The notes below the pieces were generated by a model. It did not search any database. It was given only the letters and a program-made list of their open reading frames with translations, and was not told the DNA's origin. From DATBLE01 sp963841405 (GTDB taxonomy: Bacteria > Actinomycetota > Thermoleophilia > Gaiellales > Gaiellaceae), in assembly GCA_963841405.1 (NCBI GenBank), contig CAWJCM010000007.1, positions 1 through 64,000 of the forward strand: a stretch of DNA of 64,000 nucleotides, written 5' to 3'. This document shows, piece after piece, positions 55,844-64,000 of this stretch (position 1 is its first letter; each line of letters starts with the position of its first letter). Both the position numbers and the translations under genes were made by a program.

Positions 55844-56973
55844 TTCTCCTCCTTCTGGTCCTCGTTGACGTCGACGACGAATGCGGACTCCGGGCTGAAC
55901 GAGAGCTTGACCTCTCCGCCCTGCGCGATCGCTCCCGTCCCCGGCTCCGCGTTCTGCACGTACACCGTCAGGGCGCCCGCCGTGGTCTCGACGATGTACT
56001 GGGTGGAGACCCCCACGTAGGCCGTCTCGCGGACACGGCCCTGGAACGAGTTTCTCTCCGACTGCCCGAGCCGGACCTTCTCGGGCCGGACCCCGAGCGC
56101 GACGTTCCCGGTCCGGCCGGCCAGCGCCTCGGGCGCAACTGTCACCTCGTCACCGCCCGCGAGCCGCACCGAGGCCGGTCCCGAGACTGTCCCGTGCAGC
56201 AGGTTCGAGATGCCGAGGAAGCCGGCCACGAAAGCGGTCTTCGGCCGCTCGTACAGCTCGCTCGGCCTGCCGAGCTGCTCGATCCGCCCGCCTGACATGA
56301 CGGCGATCGTGTCGGCCATCGTCATCGCCTCCTCCTGGTCGTGCGTGACATGGACGAAGGTGATGCCGAACTCGTGCTGGATCGCCTTCAGCTCGAGCTG
56401 CATCTGCTTGCGGAGCTTCAGGTCGAGCGCGCCGAGCGGCTCGTCGAGCAGGAGCACGCGCGGGCTGTTCACGAGCGCCCGGGCGAGCGCGACCCGCTGC
56501 TGCTGTCCGCCGGAAAGCTGGCGCGGCTTGCGCTTCTCGAAGCCCTCGAGCCCGACCTTCTCCAGCACGGAGGAGACGCTGCCCGAGAGGGACTTGCCCT
56601 TGATTCCCCGCCTGCGCAGGCCGAAGGCGACGTTCTCCGCGATCGTCAGATGAGGGAACAGCGCATAGCTCTGGAAGACTGTGTTGACGTCGCGCTTGTA
56701 GGGCGGCAGGCCGACCACGTCCTGCTCGCCCAGGAAGATTTGCCCTTCGGTCGGCGCCTCGAAGCCGCCGATCATCCGCAGCGTCGTGGTCTTGCCGCAC
56801 CCGGAGGGACCGAGCATCGCGAAGAACGACCCGCGCGGGATCTCCAGCGAGAGGTCGTCGACGGCGACGACCCCGTCGAACCGCTTGGTGACGCCCTCGA
56901 TCCGGACGTCGGCAGCGGCGGGCGTGCGCTCGGCGACGCTAGCCACGGGCGCCGGTTCCGTTCCCGGGCACAT
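55840..56973 (-). CDS. Spermidine/putrescine-type ABC ATP-binding protein (PotA-like)
   Basis: A 377-residue ABC ATPase. Walker A GPSGCGKTTTLR, Q-loop TVFQSYALFPHLT, signature LSGGQQQRVALARAL, Walker B VLLLDEPLGALD, switch VTHDQEEAMTMAD, and a C-terminal TOBE domain (FQGRVRETAYVGVSTQYIV). ATG 56973 has GGGGGG just upstream and overlaps the Lrp gene by 35 bases; GTG 56946 is an alternative. Confidence 0.92.
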   Translation of the reverse strand: MCPGTEPAPVASVAERTPAAADVRIEGVTKRFDGVVAVDDLSLEIPRGSFFAMLGPSGCGKTTTLRMIGGFEAPTEGQIFLGEQDVVGLPPYKRDVNTVFQSYALFPHLTIAENVAFGLRRRGIKGKSLSGSVSSVLEKVGLEGFEKRKPRQLSGGQQQRVALARALVNSPRVLLLDEPLGALDLKLRKQMQLELKAIQHEFGITFVHVTHDQEEAMTMADTIAVMSGGRIEQLGRPSELYERPKTAFVAGFLGISNLLHGTVSGPASVRLAGGDEVTVAPEALAGRTGNVALGVRPEKVRLGQSERNSFQGRVRETAYVGVSTQYIVETTAGALTVYVQNAEPGTGAIAQGGEVKLSFSPESAFVVDVNEDQKEEK

Positions 56974-57517
56974 GTGCCCCCCAGTCGTAGAGCTGCTTCC
57001 ACATGTCGAGGTACAAGAACGTCTCGGTCGATGTGACGCCGTCGAGCCCGCGCAGTCTGTTCGTCACGTCGAGCAGGTGCCTCCGGTCGGAGCACACGAC
57101 CTCGACGAGCAGGTCGAACTGGCCGGTGGTGAGAACGACGTAGTCGGCCTCGGCCCAGCGCGCCACTTCGTCCGCGACCGGCTCGGGCGGGCCCGTAGTA
57201 CGGACCCCGACCATTGCGCCCTCGAAGCCGAGGCCGAGCTGGTTCGTCACCCCGGTCACCTGGAGGATGTTGTCCGCGCAGAGACGCGAGTAGCGAGCGC
57301 GGATCGTCGCCTCGGAGACCTCGAGCCTGCGCGCGATGCTCCGGAACGCCTCGCGGCCGTTCGCCTGCAGCGCCTCGATCAGGCCGATGTCGACCGCATC
57401 GAGCTTCCGCGGCCGCGTGACGGCGCCTCGGCGCTCGGACTGCGCGTTGCGAACCTTCGGACCCCGTTCCCCTCGCAATGCGAGAGCGATCGTCCCAGAC
57501 GCTCCGCCTCGCGTCAA
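56939..57517 (-). CDS. Lrp/AsnC family transcriptional regulator
   Basis: A 192-residue regulator. The N-terminal 35 residues look disordered and may not all be real. The HTH is LDAVDIGLIEALQANGREAFRSIARRLEVSEATIRARYSRL; the C-terminal RAM domain has VLTTGQFDLLVEVVCSDRRHLLDVTNRLRGLDGVTSTETFLYL, an effector-binding octamer fold. The start is uncertain: TTG 57517 or TTG 57478. Between the dehydrogenase and transporter genes, it probably controls the polyamine operon. Confidence 0.83.
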   Translation of the reverse strand: MTRGGASGTIALALRGERGPKVRNAQSERRGAVTRPRKLDAVDIGLIEALQANGREAFRSIARRLEVSEATIRARYSRLCADNILQVTGVTNQLGLGFEGAMVGVRTTGPPEPVADEVARWAEADYVVLTTGQFDLLVEVVCSDRRHLLDVTNRLRGLDGVTSTETFLYLDMWKQLYDWGAHVPGNGTGARG

Positions 57518-57545
57518 CCGGCTTCGGCTGCCGTGGCCCTTCTCG

Positions 57546-58985
57546 CTAGTCCAGCTTCGCCATCACGTGCTTGATCTGGGTGTAGTCCTCCAGCGAATAG
57601 ACGGACAGGTCCTTGCCGTAGCCAGACTGCTTGTAGCCGCCGTGGGGCATCTCCGAGACCAGCGGGATGTGGTCGTTGATCCAGACCGTCCCGAACTGGA
57701 GCTTGCGCGCCGCGTTCAGCGCCCGGCCGACGTCCCGCGTCCAGACCGAAGCGGCGAGGCCGTAGCGGACGTCGTTCGCCCACGCGATCGCCTCGTCGTC
57801 GCTCGCGAACCGCTGCACCGACACCACCGGCCCGAACACCTCGCGCTGGACGATCTCGGCGTCCTGCCCGACGTCTGTGACCACGGTCGGCTTCACGAAG
57901 AAGCCGCGCTCGCCGTTCGTGCCGCCGCCGGTGAGGATCGTCGCCTTCGAGCCCTCGGCCCGCTCCAGGAAGCCGAGCACGCGCTCCTGCTGGTCCTTCG
58001 AGATCACCGGCCCCATCTCGATCTCGTCGCCTTCGGCCGGGTCGCCCACCTTCAGCGACTCGACCGCGGGGACGAGCTCCTCGAGCAGTTGCTCGTAGAT
58101 CCCCGGCCCGGCCATCACGCGCGAGGCGGCGGTGCAGTCCTGGCCCGAATTCCAGTAGCCGGCGATCTTGATCCCCTCGGCGACCGCGGCCGGGTCGGCG
58201 TCGTCGAAGACGACCACCGGCGCCTTGCCGCCGAGCTCGAGGTGGACGCGCTTGAGGGTGTCGGCGGCCGTGCGCGCGATCGTCTTGCCGGTCTCGACGT
58301 CGCCGGTCAGCGAGACGAGCCGGACATCCGGGTGCGTGACGATCCGCTCGCCCACCGGCACGCCGTCGCCGGTGACGACGTTGAGGACGCCGGCCGGGAT
58401 CGCCTCCTGGGCGAGCTCGACGAAGCGGAGGAGCGAGAGGGGCGTCTGCTCGGACGGCTTCAACACCTGCACGTTGCCGGCGGCGAGCGCCGGCGCCAGC
58501 TTCCAGACCGCCATCATCAGCGGGTAGTTCCACGGGGCGATCCCGCCGACGATCCCCAGCGGCTCGCGGCGGACCATCGAGGTGTAGCCCTGCATGTACT
58601 CGCCGGCCGAACGGCCCTCGAGGATCCGGGCGGCGCCGGCGAAGAAGCGCAGGTTGTCGGAGCAGACGGGCATCTCGTCGCGCGCATACGACAGCGGCTT
58701 GCCGACGTTGCGCGACTCGATCTCGGCGAGCTCCTCGGCGTTCTCGTCGACGACGTCGGCGAGCTTCAGGAGCAGCTCGGCCCGCTCCGCCGGCGTCGAC
58801 TCGAGCCATTCGGGCAGCGCCTCGCCGGCCGCCTCGACCGCGGCGTCGACGTCGGCGGCCGTGCACGCCGGCACCTCCGCGATCGTCTCGCCGGTCGCGG
58901 GGTTCAGCACCCCCATCGTCCCGCCCTCGGCAGCATCGGTCCAGCTGCCGCCGACGAAGATCTTGTTGCGCGTCGCGGTGACCAT
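57546..58985 (-). CDS. Aldehyde dehydrogenase (gamma-aminobutyraldehyde/betaine aldehyde type)
   Basis: A 479-residue NAD(P)-dependent aldehyde dehydrogenase. APWNYPLMMAVWKLAPALAAGN binds cofactor, LELGGKAPVVVFDDAD carries the general-base Glu, NSGQDCTAASRV the catalytic Cys, and EVFGPVVSV the terminal block. NSGQDC is common in PatD/YdcW-type gamma-aminobutyraldehyde dehydrogenases. Flanked by two polyamine transporters, it probably oxidises the aminoaldehyde made from putrescine. A GAGGAGGAGG site precedes the ATG. Confidence 0.9.
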   Translation of the reverse strand: MVTATRNKIFVGGSWTDAAEGGTMGVLNPATGETIAEVPACTAADVDAAVEAAGEALPEWLESTPAERAELLLKLADVVDENAEELAEIESRNVGKPLSYARDEMPVCSDNLRFFAGAARILEGRSAGEYMQGYTSMVRREPLGIVGGIAPWNYPLMMAVWKLAPALAAGNVQVLKPSEQTPLSLLRFVELAQEAIPAGVLNVVTGDGVPVGERIVTHPDVRLVSLTGDVETGKTIARTAADTLKRVHLELGGKAPVVVFDDADPAAVAEGIKIAGYWNSGQDCTAASRVMAGPGIYEQLLEELVPAVESLKVGDPAEGDEIEMGPVISKDQQERVLGFLERAEGSKATILTGGGTNGERGFFVKPTVVTDVGQDAEIVQREVFGPVVSVQRFASDDEAIAWANDVRYGLAASVWTRDVGRALNAARKLQFGTVWINDHIPLVSEMPHGGYKQSGYGKDLSVYSLEDYTQIKHVMAKLD

Positions 58986-59006
58986 GCCGTCGACCTCCTC
59001 CTCGAA

Positions 59007-59804
59007 TTACTCGGTGCGAAGGATTCCAGACTCGCGGGTCAAGCGCTGCGCGAGCACGACGGGGATGATCGTCGCGAGCAGGATGCAGAAGACGACCACG
59101 TTCACCTCAGGCAGCTGCTGACCCAACCGGATGTTCCCGAAGATCCAGATCGGCAGCGTGTTCTGCACGCCCGCGGTGAACGTGGTCACGATCACCTCGT
59201 CGAACGACAGCGCGAACGCGAGCAGCGCGCCGGAGATCAGCGCGGTCGAGATCGCCGGCAGCGTCACGTGGACGAACGTCTGGAAGCCGTCGGCGCCGAG
59301 GTCCATCGAGGCCTCGGTCAGCGAGGTCGGCAGGCGCCGGAGCCGCGCGACCACGTTGTTGAATACGATCACGATGCAGAAGGTGGCGTGGCCGACGACG
59401 ATCGTCCAGAGGCCGAACGCCTGGCCCCAGTACGTGAAGTAGGAGTTGAGCGCCATACCGGTAATGATCCCCGGCAGCGCGATCGGCAGGATGAACAGGA
59501 ACGAGATCATCGTCCGGCCGAAGAACGACGCGCGGTAGAGCGCGAACGCCGCCAGCGTCCCGAGCACGAGCGCGATCCCCGTCGCCAGCGCGCCGGCCTT
59601 CAGGGACAGGATCAGGGCCTGCTGCATCTCGCCGTTGTGGATCGCCGGGCCGAACCATTTCGTCGTCCAGTCGGTGATCGGCCAGCCCTGGACATTCGAC
59701 GCGTTGAACGCGTACAGGACGATGATCACGATCGGGATGTGCAGGAAGCAGACGACGAGCGCCGTCCAGATCCATAGGCCGATGCGGGTGGTGCGCGTCT
59801 CCAT
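59007..59804 (-). CDS. Spermidine/putrescine-type ABC permease (PotC-like), second system
   Basis: A 265-residue permease with six hydrophobic segments, EAA loop TEASMDLGADGFQTFVHVTLPAIS, and the periplasmic LYAFNASNVQGWPITDWTTKWF. Start ATG 59804; a GTG 3 bases upstream (59807) would overlap the previous stop as GTGA. It is 21 bases upstream of the aldehyde dehydrogenase gene. Confidence 0.88.
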   Translation of the reverse strand: METRTTRIGLWIWTALVVCFLHIPIVIIVLYAFNASNVQGWPITDWTTKWFGPAIHNGEMQQALILSLKAGALATGIALVLGTLAAFALYRASFFGRTMISFLFILPIALPGIITGMALNSYFTYWGQAFGLWTIVVGHATFCIVIVFNNVVARLRRLPTSLTEASMDLGADGFQTFVHVTLPAISTALISGALLAFALSFDEVIVTTFTAGVQNTLPIWIFGNIRLGQQLPEVNVVVFCILLATIIPVVLAQRLTRESGILRTE

Positions 59805-60712
59805 CACAAGGCGTCGAAAGCTCCGGTCCGCTTCGCCAGCGTCAGGTAGACCGCCATGATCGCGAGCGGGATGGCCGCGAAGGCGGCCGCGAACGGGAGG
59901 TTCCCCGACACGCCGAGGCCGGTCGAGTAGACGATGTTGCCGATGAAGGTCGATCCCGCGCCGCCGACGAGCGTGGGCGTGATGTAGTCGCCGAGCGTCA
60001 GCGAGAAGGTGAAGATCGACCCGGCGACGAGTCCGGGGAGCGCGAGCGGCAGGATCACCCGCCGCAGCGTGGTGAAGCCGCCTGCACCGAGGTCGCGGGA
60101 GGCCTCGATGTACGAGTGCGGGATCCGCTCGAGCGCCGCGTAGACCGGCAGGATCATGAACGGCAGCCAGATGTACGTGAACACGAGCCACATGGCCGTG
60201 TTCGAGTAGCCGAGATTCGCACCCGGCAGGCCGATCTGCTCGAGCGACCAGTTCAGGATCCCGTCCTGCGCGAGGATCACCTTCCACGCGTAGACGCGGA
60301 CGAGGTAGCTCGACCAGAGCGGCAGCAGTACCAGCACGAACAGCATCGCCCGGAGGCGCGGCGAGGCGAGCCGGGCCATGAAGTACGCGAACGGGAAGGC
60401 GAGCACGGCGCAGGTGGCGGTGACCGCCGCCGCGATCCACAGCGTCCGCCAGATCACGCCGCGGAACGCGCCGCTCGCGAAGATCTCGCTGAAGTTGTCG
60501 AGGCTCCACGCGTGCACGACCTTGCCCGTGAACGAGTCCACGCTCCAGAACGCGTAGACGAACAGCGCAGCCAGCGCGGCGAGATAGATCAGCGTCATCC
60601 AGCCCAGGGGCGGGATCAGCTGCGCGGCAGAGCGCAGCCAGGAGCGGCGCCAGCCAAGCGCCGACACCTGCCGGCGCTTGGCTCGGACACCTCCAGTCGT
60701 TTGCGCCAGCAA
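59804..60712 (-). CDS. Spermidine/putrescine-type ABC permease (PotB-like), second system
   Basis: A 302-residue permease; an Arg-rich N-terminus of about 30 residues precedes six hydrophobic segments. The EAA loop is IEASRDLGAGGFTTLRRVILPLALPG, and YAFWSVDSFTGKVVHAWSLDNF is the PotB-type loop. The start is TTG 60712, just after the binding-protein stop; no ATG or GTG fits. Confidence 0.88.
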   Translation of the reverse strand: MLAQTTGGVRAKRRQVSALGWRRSWLRSAAQLIPPLGWMTLIYLAALAALFVYAFWSVDSFTGKVVHAWSLDNFSEIFASGAFRGVIWRTLWIAAAVTATCAVLAFPFAYFMARLASPRLRAMLFVLVLLPLWSSYLVRVYAWKVILAQDGILNWSLEQIGLPGANLGYSNTAMWLVFTYIWLPFMILPVYAALERIPHSYIEASRDLGAGGFTTLRRVILPLALPGLVAGSIFTFSLTLGDYITPTLVGGAGSTFIGNIVYSTGLGVSGNLPFAAAFAAIPLAIMAVYLTLAKRTGAFDAL

Positions 60713-60716
60713 ATGA

Positions 60717-61844
60717 CTAGCTAATGACCTCGTTCCAGGACTTCACCCAGGCCGAGTAGTCCATGCAGTCCTTCTTGCCGTTGCCGCAGTCGGCGAGCGG
60801 CGTCTTCCAGAACTTGATCGAGGCGTAGTACGACTCCGGCTCGTTGGCGTGGTACGCCGCGCACGAGCCCTTGCTGAGCTTGTTCATGTACGGGCAGGCC
60901 AGCCTGTTCACCGGCGTCTCGGCCCAGGTCACCGCCTGAAGGGCCTGCACCTTCGGGCTGGAGATGTACGAGTACCAGGCGTAGGCGCAGTTCGGGTGCT
61001 TGGCCTTGGCCGACAGCATCCAGGTGTCGAGCCAGCCGGTCGCCCCTTCCCTGGGGACGACCTCCTTGACCGGCGACTTGGCCGCCTGCAGCTGGCCGGT
61101 CGTGTACGGCCACGAGGCGCCGATGATCGCGTCACCGTTCTTGAACAGGCTGATCTCGTCCGAGGCCAGGCCCCAGTACTTCTTCACCAGCGGCCGCTGC
61201 TTCTTGAGCAGCGCGATCGCCGCCGCGAACTGGGTCTTGTTCAGCTCGTAGGGATCCTTGATCCCGAGCGACGGCTTCGTCTTCGACAGGTAGAGCGCCG
61301 CGTCGGCGATCTGGATCGGGTTGTTCGGGACGGTGATCTTGCCCTTGTACTTCGCGCTGTACAGCGCCGACCAGCTCGTCGGTGCCGGCTTCACCTTGGT
61401 CGTGTTGTACATCAGCGTGTTCGGGCCCCACTGCAGCGAGATCCCGTAGTGCTTGCCCTTGACCGTGTTGTTCGGCGGGCTCTGGAAGCCCTTGAAGAAC
61501 TGCTTCCAGCCGGGCACGCGGCTGACGTCGACCGCGGCCACGTCGCTGCCGTAGATCAGCCGCAGGCTCGCGTCGCCGGACGCCGAGACCAGGTCGTACT
61601 GGCCGCCGCCGCCGGAGCGCATCAGCGTGACCATCTCGTCCGAGGAGCCGGCGTACTTCGCCTGCACCTTGCAGCCCGACTGTTGCTCGAACGGCTTCAC
61701 CCACTTCGCGTCGAGGTAGCCCTCCCACGCGATCATCGTCAGCTTCCCCTCGTTCGCGCCGGTCTTCGTCGTGCCGGCCGCGGGAGCCGCGAGCGTGACC
61801 GCCACGAGCGCCAGCGCGACGTAGCGCAGCTTGACCGTCCTCAT
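60717..61844 (-). CDS. Polyamine-type ABC substrate-binding protein, second system
   Basis: A 375-residue PotD/PotF-family receptor with Sec signal MRTVKLRYVALALVAVTLAAPAAG. Mature part: LTMIAWEGYLDAKWVKPFEQQSGCKVQAKYAGSSDEMVTLM. The C-terminal domain carries CPYMNKLSKGSCAAYHAN and DCGNGKKDCMDY, cysteines shared with the neighbouring receptor at 62962. The ATG at 61844 follows GGAGGAGGAGG, a very strong binding site, and overlaps the ATPase stop as ATGA. Confidence 0.88.
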   Translation of the reverse strand: MRTVKLRYVALALVAVTLAAPAAGTTKTGANEGKLTMIAWEGYLDAKWVKPFEQQSGCKVQAKYAGSSDEMVTLMRSGGGGQYDLVSASGDASLRLIYGSDVAAVDVSRVPGWKQFFKGFQSPPNNTVKGKHYGISLQWGPNTLMYNTTKVKPAPTSWSALYSAKYKGKITVPNNPIQIADAALYLSKTKPSLGIKDPYELNKTQFAAAIALLKKQRPLVKKYWGLASDEISLFKNGDAIIGASWPYTTGQLQAAKSPVKEVVPREGATGWLDTWMLSAKAKHPNCAYAWYSYISSPKVQALQAVTWAETPVNRLACPYMNKLSKGSCAAYHANEPESYYASIKFWKTPLADCGNGKKDCMDYSAWVKSWNEVIS

Positions 61845-62986
61845 TCCTCCTCCTCCCACTGGGGTTCGATGTCGAAGGTGTGGCCCGGATTCCAGGCGAC
61901 GGCGGCCGGTTGCCCGGCGCGTTCGGCCTGCTCCGGGCCGGAGACGTTCGGGCGGACGACGACGACCTCGCCGCCCTGCTCGAGGCCGACCAGGTAGCGA
62001 GTGACCATCCCCGCGTAGACGACCTCCTGGATCGTGCCGCGCTCGACGTGGTCGCCCGGCCCGGCGAGCTCTGACTCCCCCAGCAACCTGATTTTCTCGG
62101 GTCGGATCGTGAAGCGCCGGCCGTCGCGGTCGAGCAGGTTGGAGATGCCGACGAAGGCGGCGACGAACTCGTTCGCCGGCCGCTCGTACACGTCGGCGGG
62201 GCTGCCGATCTGGTCGATTCGGCCCTGGCTGAAGACGGCGATGCGGTCGCTCATCGTCAGCGCCTCCTCCTGGTCGTGCGTCACGTAGACGAACGTGATC
62301 CCGACCTCCTGCTGGATCCGCTTCAGCTCGCTCTGCATCTCAACTCGGAGCTTCAGGTCGAGCGCGCCGAGCGGCTCGTCGAGGAGCAGCACCCGCGGCC
62401 GGTTGACGATCGCCCGCGCGAGCGCGACCCGCTGGCGCTGGCCGCCCGAGAGCTGGACGGGCCTGCGCTCGCGGAAGCCGTCCAGGCGGACCAGCGCCAG
62501 CGCCTCCTCGGCCCGGCGCCGACGCTCCCCGCGCTTCACGCCCTTCACGCGCAGGCCGTACTCGACGTTGTCGCCCACGTTCATGTGCGGAAACAGCGCG
62601 TAGTCCTGGAAGACGGTGTTGACGTCGCGCCCGTAGGGCGGTCGGCCGGTGACGTCGACGCCTCCGAGCCGGACGCGCCCGGCGTCGGGGCGCTCGAACC
62701 CCGCGATCACCCGCAGCGTCGTCGTCTTGCCCGACCCGGACGGGCCGAGCATGGTGAAGAACTCGCCGCGGGCGACCTCCAGGTCGATCGAGTCGACCGC
62801 GACGACGTCGCCGTAGGTCTTGCGGATCCCGCTCAGGACAACGTCGGCCTCGGCCGGAGCCGGGGAGGAGTCGTGCCTCGAGCGGCTGCGGTGTGCGCCG
62901 AAGACGTCATCGAGGCGCTCGATTATCGTCGGTTGCAGCTCCGGGGTTCGTGACTCCCGTCTCAGCCGGACCGGATCAGAGCCCAC
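61841..62986 (-). CDS. Spermidine/putrescine-type ABC ATP-binding protein (PotA-like), second system
   Basis: A protein of about 381 residues: Walker A GPSGSGKTTTLR, TVFQDYALFPHMN, signature LSGGQRQRVALARAI, VLLLDEPLGALD, VTHDQEEALTMSD and a C-terminal TOBE-like domain (RGTIQEVVYAGMVTRYLVG). About 50 residues rich in Arg precede the fold. GTG 62986 overlaps the upstream gene by 25 bases; CTG 62965 would overlap its stop as CTGA. It is sandwiched between two receptor genes. Confidence 0.88.
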   Translation of the reverse strand: MGSDPVRLRRESRTPELQPTIIERLDDVFGAHRSRSRHDSSPAPAEADVVLSGIRKTYGDVVAVDSIDLEVARGEFFTMLGPSGSGKTTTLRVIAGFERPDAGRVRLGGVDVTGRPPYGRDVNTVFQDYALFPHMNVGDNVEYGLRVKGVKRGERRRRAEEALALVRLDGFRERRPVQLSGGQRQRVALARAIVNRPRVLLLDEPLGALDLKLRVEMQSELKRIQQEVGITFVYVTHDQEEALTMSDRIAVFSQGRIDQIGSPADVYERPANEFVAAFVGISNLLDRDGRRFTIRPEKIRLLGESELAGPGDHVERGTIQEVVYAGMVTRYLVGLEQGGEVVVVRPNVSGPEQAERAGQPAAVAWNPGHTFDIEPQWEEEE

Positions 62987-64000
62987 GCGTCGGACCAGCC
63001 GAACCAGTCGACGCACGCCTTCCCCCGGGGGTCGTGGCAGTCGTGTTGCGGCGTCCGGACGAACGAGAGCCGCGACCACCAGCGCTCCTCGCCGGCATGG
63101 ACGGCCTTGCAGTTCATGTATGCGCAGGCCTTCGGCGTCGCCGGCGCCTCGCCCAGGTAGCTCGCGGACCTGGCGTTCGGCTTCCCGGTGAGGATGTAGT
63201 CGAGCCAGCGGTACATGCACCCGAGATGCCTGGCGTGGGAGAGGATCATCCACGAGGCCGAGTGCGCAGTCCCTCCCGGCGGAACGCTGGTGGCGACGGG
63301 CACCTGATCCGCCCGCAAGAGCGTCGCGAGCCGCGCGCTGACCGCCCCGACGATCGCATTCCCGCCGGTGAAGTCGGCCTCGGCGGCGACCAGGTCCTGC
63401 CAGTACGCGCCGACGCTCGCGCTCTGCTCCGCCGCGGCGCGGACGACCTTGCGGAACTCGCCCTTGCTCAGCTCGAAGGGGCTCCGGTAGCCGACGTGGA
63501 TCGCCGTCTGTGCGAGGGTGATCGGCTCGTCGCGGAGCCCGACTCTCCCCGCGTAGCGCGGGTCGTAGAGGACGTCCCAGCCGGTCGGCGCCGGGTGGAC
63601 GAGGTCGGTCCGCCACAGCAGCAGGTCGGCGCCGCGGCCGTGGGGAATGCCGACGATACGCCCGTGCTCGAGGTTCTGGGGCAGCGTCTTCAACGGCGCG
63701 TAGACGTCCGCGTAACTCGGGATCAGGTCGGTGTCGATCGGCTGCACCTCCTTGCCGCCGGTCAGCACCTGCGTCACGTCGCCGTACGCGGCGACGCCGT
63801 CGAAGGTCGCGCTGTCGACCACCTCGAGCAGCTCGGTCGAGCTGCGCACGGTGCGCACGTGCACCTTGCAGCCGGTCTGCTGGACGAACCGCTGCACCCA
63901 GTTGACGCGCGGATCGTCGCCGCCCGCCTCAGCGTAGCCCGGGAAGGCGACGAGGTCGAGGCGATGTTCGGCCGGCGGCAAGCCGGCGACCGCCGACCGG
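62962..64000 (-). CDS. Polyamine-type ABC substrate-binding protein, 5' end cut by window
   Basis: At least 345 residues of a PotD-like receptor. The frame is open to the window end and the first visible residues (SAVAGLPPA) look like the end of a signal peptide, so the true start lies outside. It shares the C-terminal CAYMNCKAVHAGEERWWSRL and DCHDPRGKACVDWFGWSDAW block with the receptor at 60717, implying duplication. Sequence otherwise is divergent (DLVAFPGYAEAGGDDPRVNW). Confidence 0.8.
   Translation of the reverse strand, partial: RSAVAGLPPAEHRLDLVAFPGYAEAGGDDPRVNWVQRFVQQTGCKVHVRTVRSSTELLEVVDSATFDGVAAYGDVTQVLTGGKEVQPIDTDLIPSYADVYAPLKTLPQNLEHGRIVGIPHGRGADLLLWRTDLVHPAPTGWDVLYDPRYAGRVGLRDEPITLAQTAIHVGYRSPFELSKGEFRKVVRAAAEQSASVGAYWQDLVAAEADFTGGNAIVGAVSARLATLLRADQVPVATSVPPGGTAHSASWMILSHARHLGCMYRWLDYILTGKPNARSASYLGEAPATPKACAYMNCKAVHAGEERWWSRLSFVRTPQHDCHDPRGKACVDWFGWSDAWALIRSG

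Overview
The window is GC-rich (about 70% by eye), densely packed DNA with almost no gap between genes. It looks like an actinobacterial chromosome, most likely class Thermoleophilia (Gaiellales/Solirubrobacterales-like). Three things suggest this: many luciferase-like flavin/F420 oxidoreductases, DUF4232 and two-domain multicopper oxidase proteins of actinobacterial type, and leaderless-type promoters (TANNNT 6-8 bases before the start codon). The taxonomic call is inference; no rRNA, tRNA, phage, insertion sequence or CRISPR array was seen.

Layout. 0-4 kb: LLM oxidoreductase, M20 peptidase, redoxin, FAH-family hydrolase, one small ORF. 4-9.3 kb: a tightly coupled set of two alkaline-phosphatase-superfamily enzymes, a left-handed beta-helix acyltransferase and an ASST-like lipoprotein. 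9.3-17.3 kb: M24 peptidase, HMGL/LeuA-type synthase, MFS exporter, LLM oxidoreductase, then on the minus strand flavin reductase, phytoene-desaturase-like oxidoreductase and a TIM-barrel isomerase. 17.3-22.2 kb: a complete branched-chain-amino-acid-type ABC importer. 22.4-28.5 kb: a minus-strand operon (two tandem ketopantoate-reductase paralogues, M24 peptidase, LLM enzyme, amidinohydrolase-family enzyme) divergent from an EamA exporter. 28.5-33.6 kb: threonine operon hom-thrC-thrB, continuing into a small-molecule kinase, a PPOX flavoprotein and a rhodanese. 33.8-38.2 kb: dinB, a dehydrogenase, a cysteine-bearing HTH regulator divergent from a NirK-like copper protein, and a DUF4232 protein. 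38.1-45.2 kb: hyuA-hyuB-coxL-coxM-coxS-type operon. 45.2-48.1 kb: fhs, a cyclodeaminase-like gene and a Clp-N/HTH fusion. 48.1-64 kb: a polyamine region with two spermidine/putrescine-type ABC systems (three binding proteins, two ATPases, four permeases), an aminobutyraldehyde-type dehydrogenase, an Lrp regulator, two class III aminotransferases, a PuuB-like oxidase and an EamA transporter.

The 48-64 kb genes together could import polyamines, deaminate or oxidise them, and oxidise the aldehyde to a GABA-like acid. fhs and the cyclodeaminase belong to one-carbon folate metabolism. Most operons are joined by 4-base NTGA stop/start overlaps, in two cases apparently using CTG as the start.

The most unusual observation is a dispersed 70-71 bp palindromic element present three times. 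Two copies sit between convergent genes. The third lies inside hyuA, where it is read in frame and adds about 24 residues to the hydantoinase A protein. A second family, a 12-bp-stem hairpin, occurs twice with compensating base changes. Several other palindromes lie at gene ends or over ribosome binding sites.
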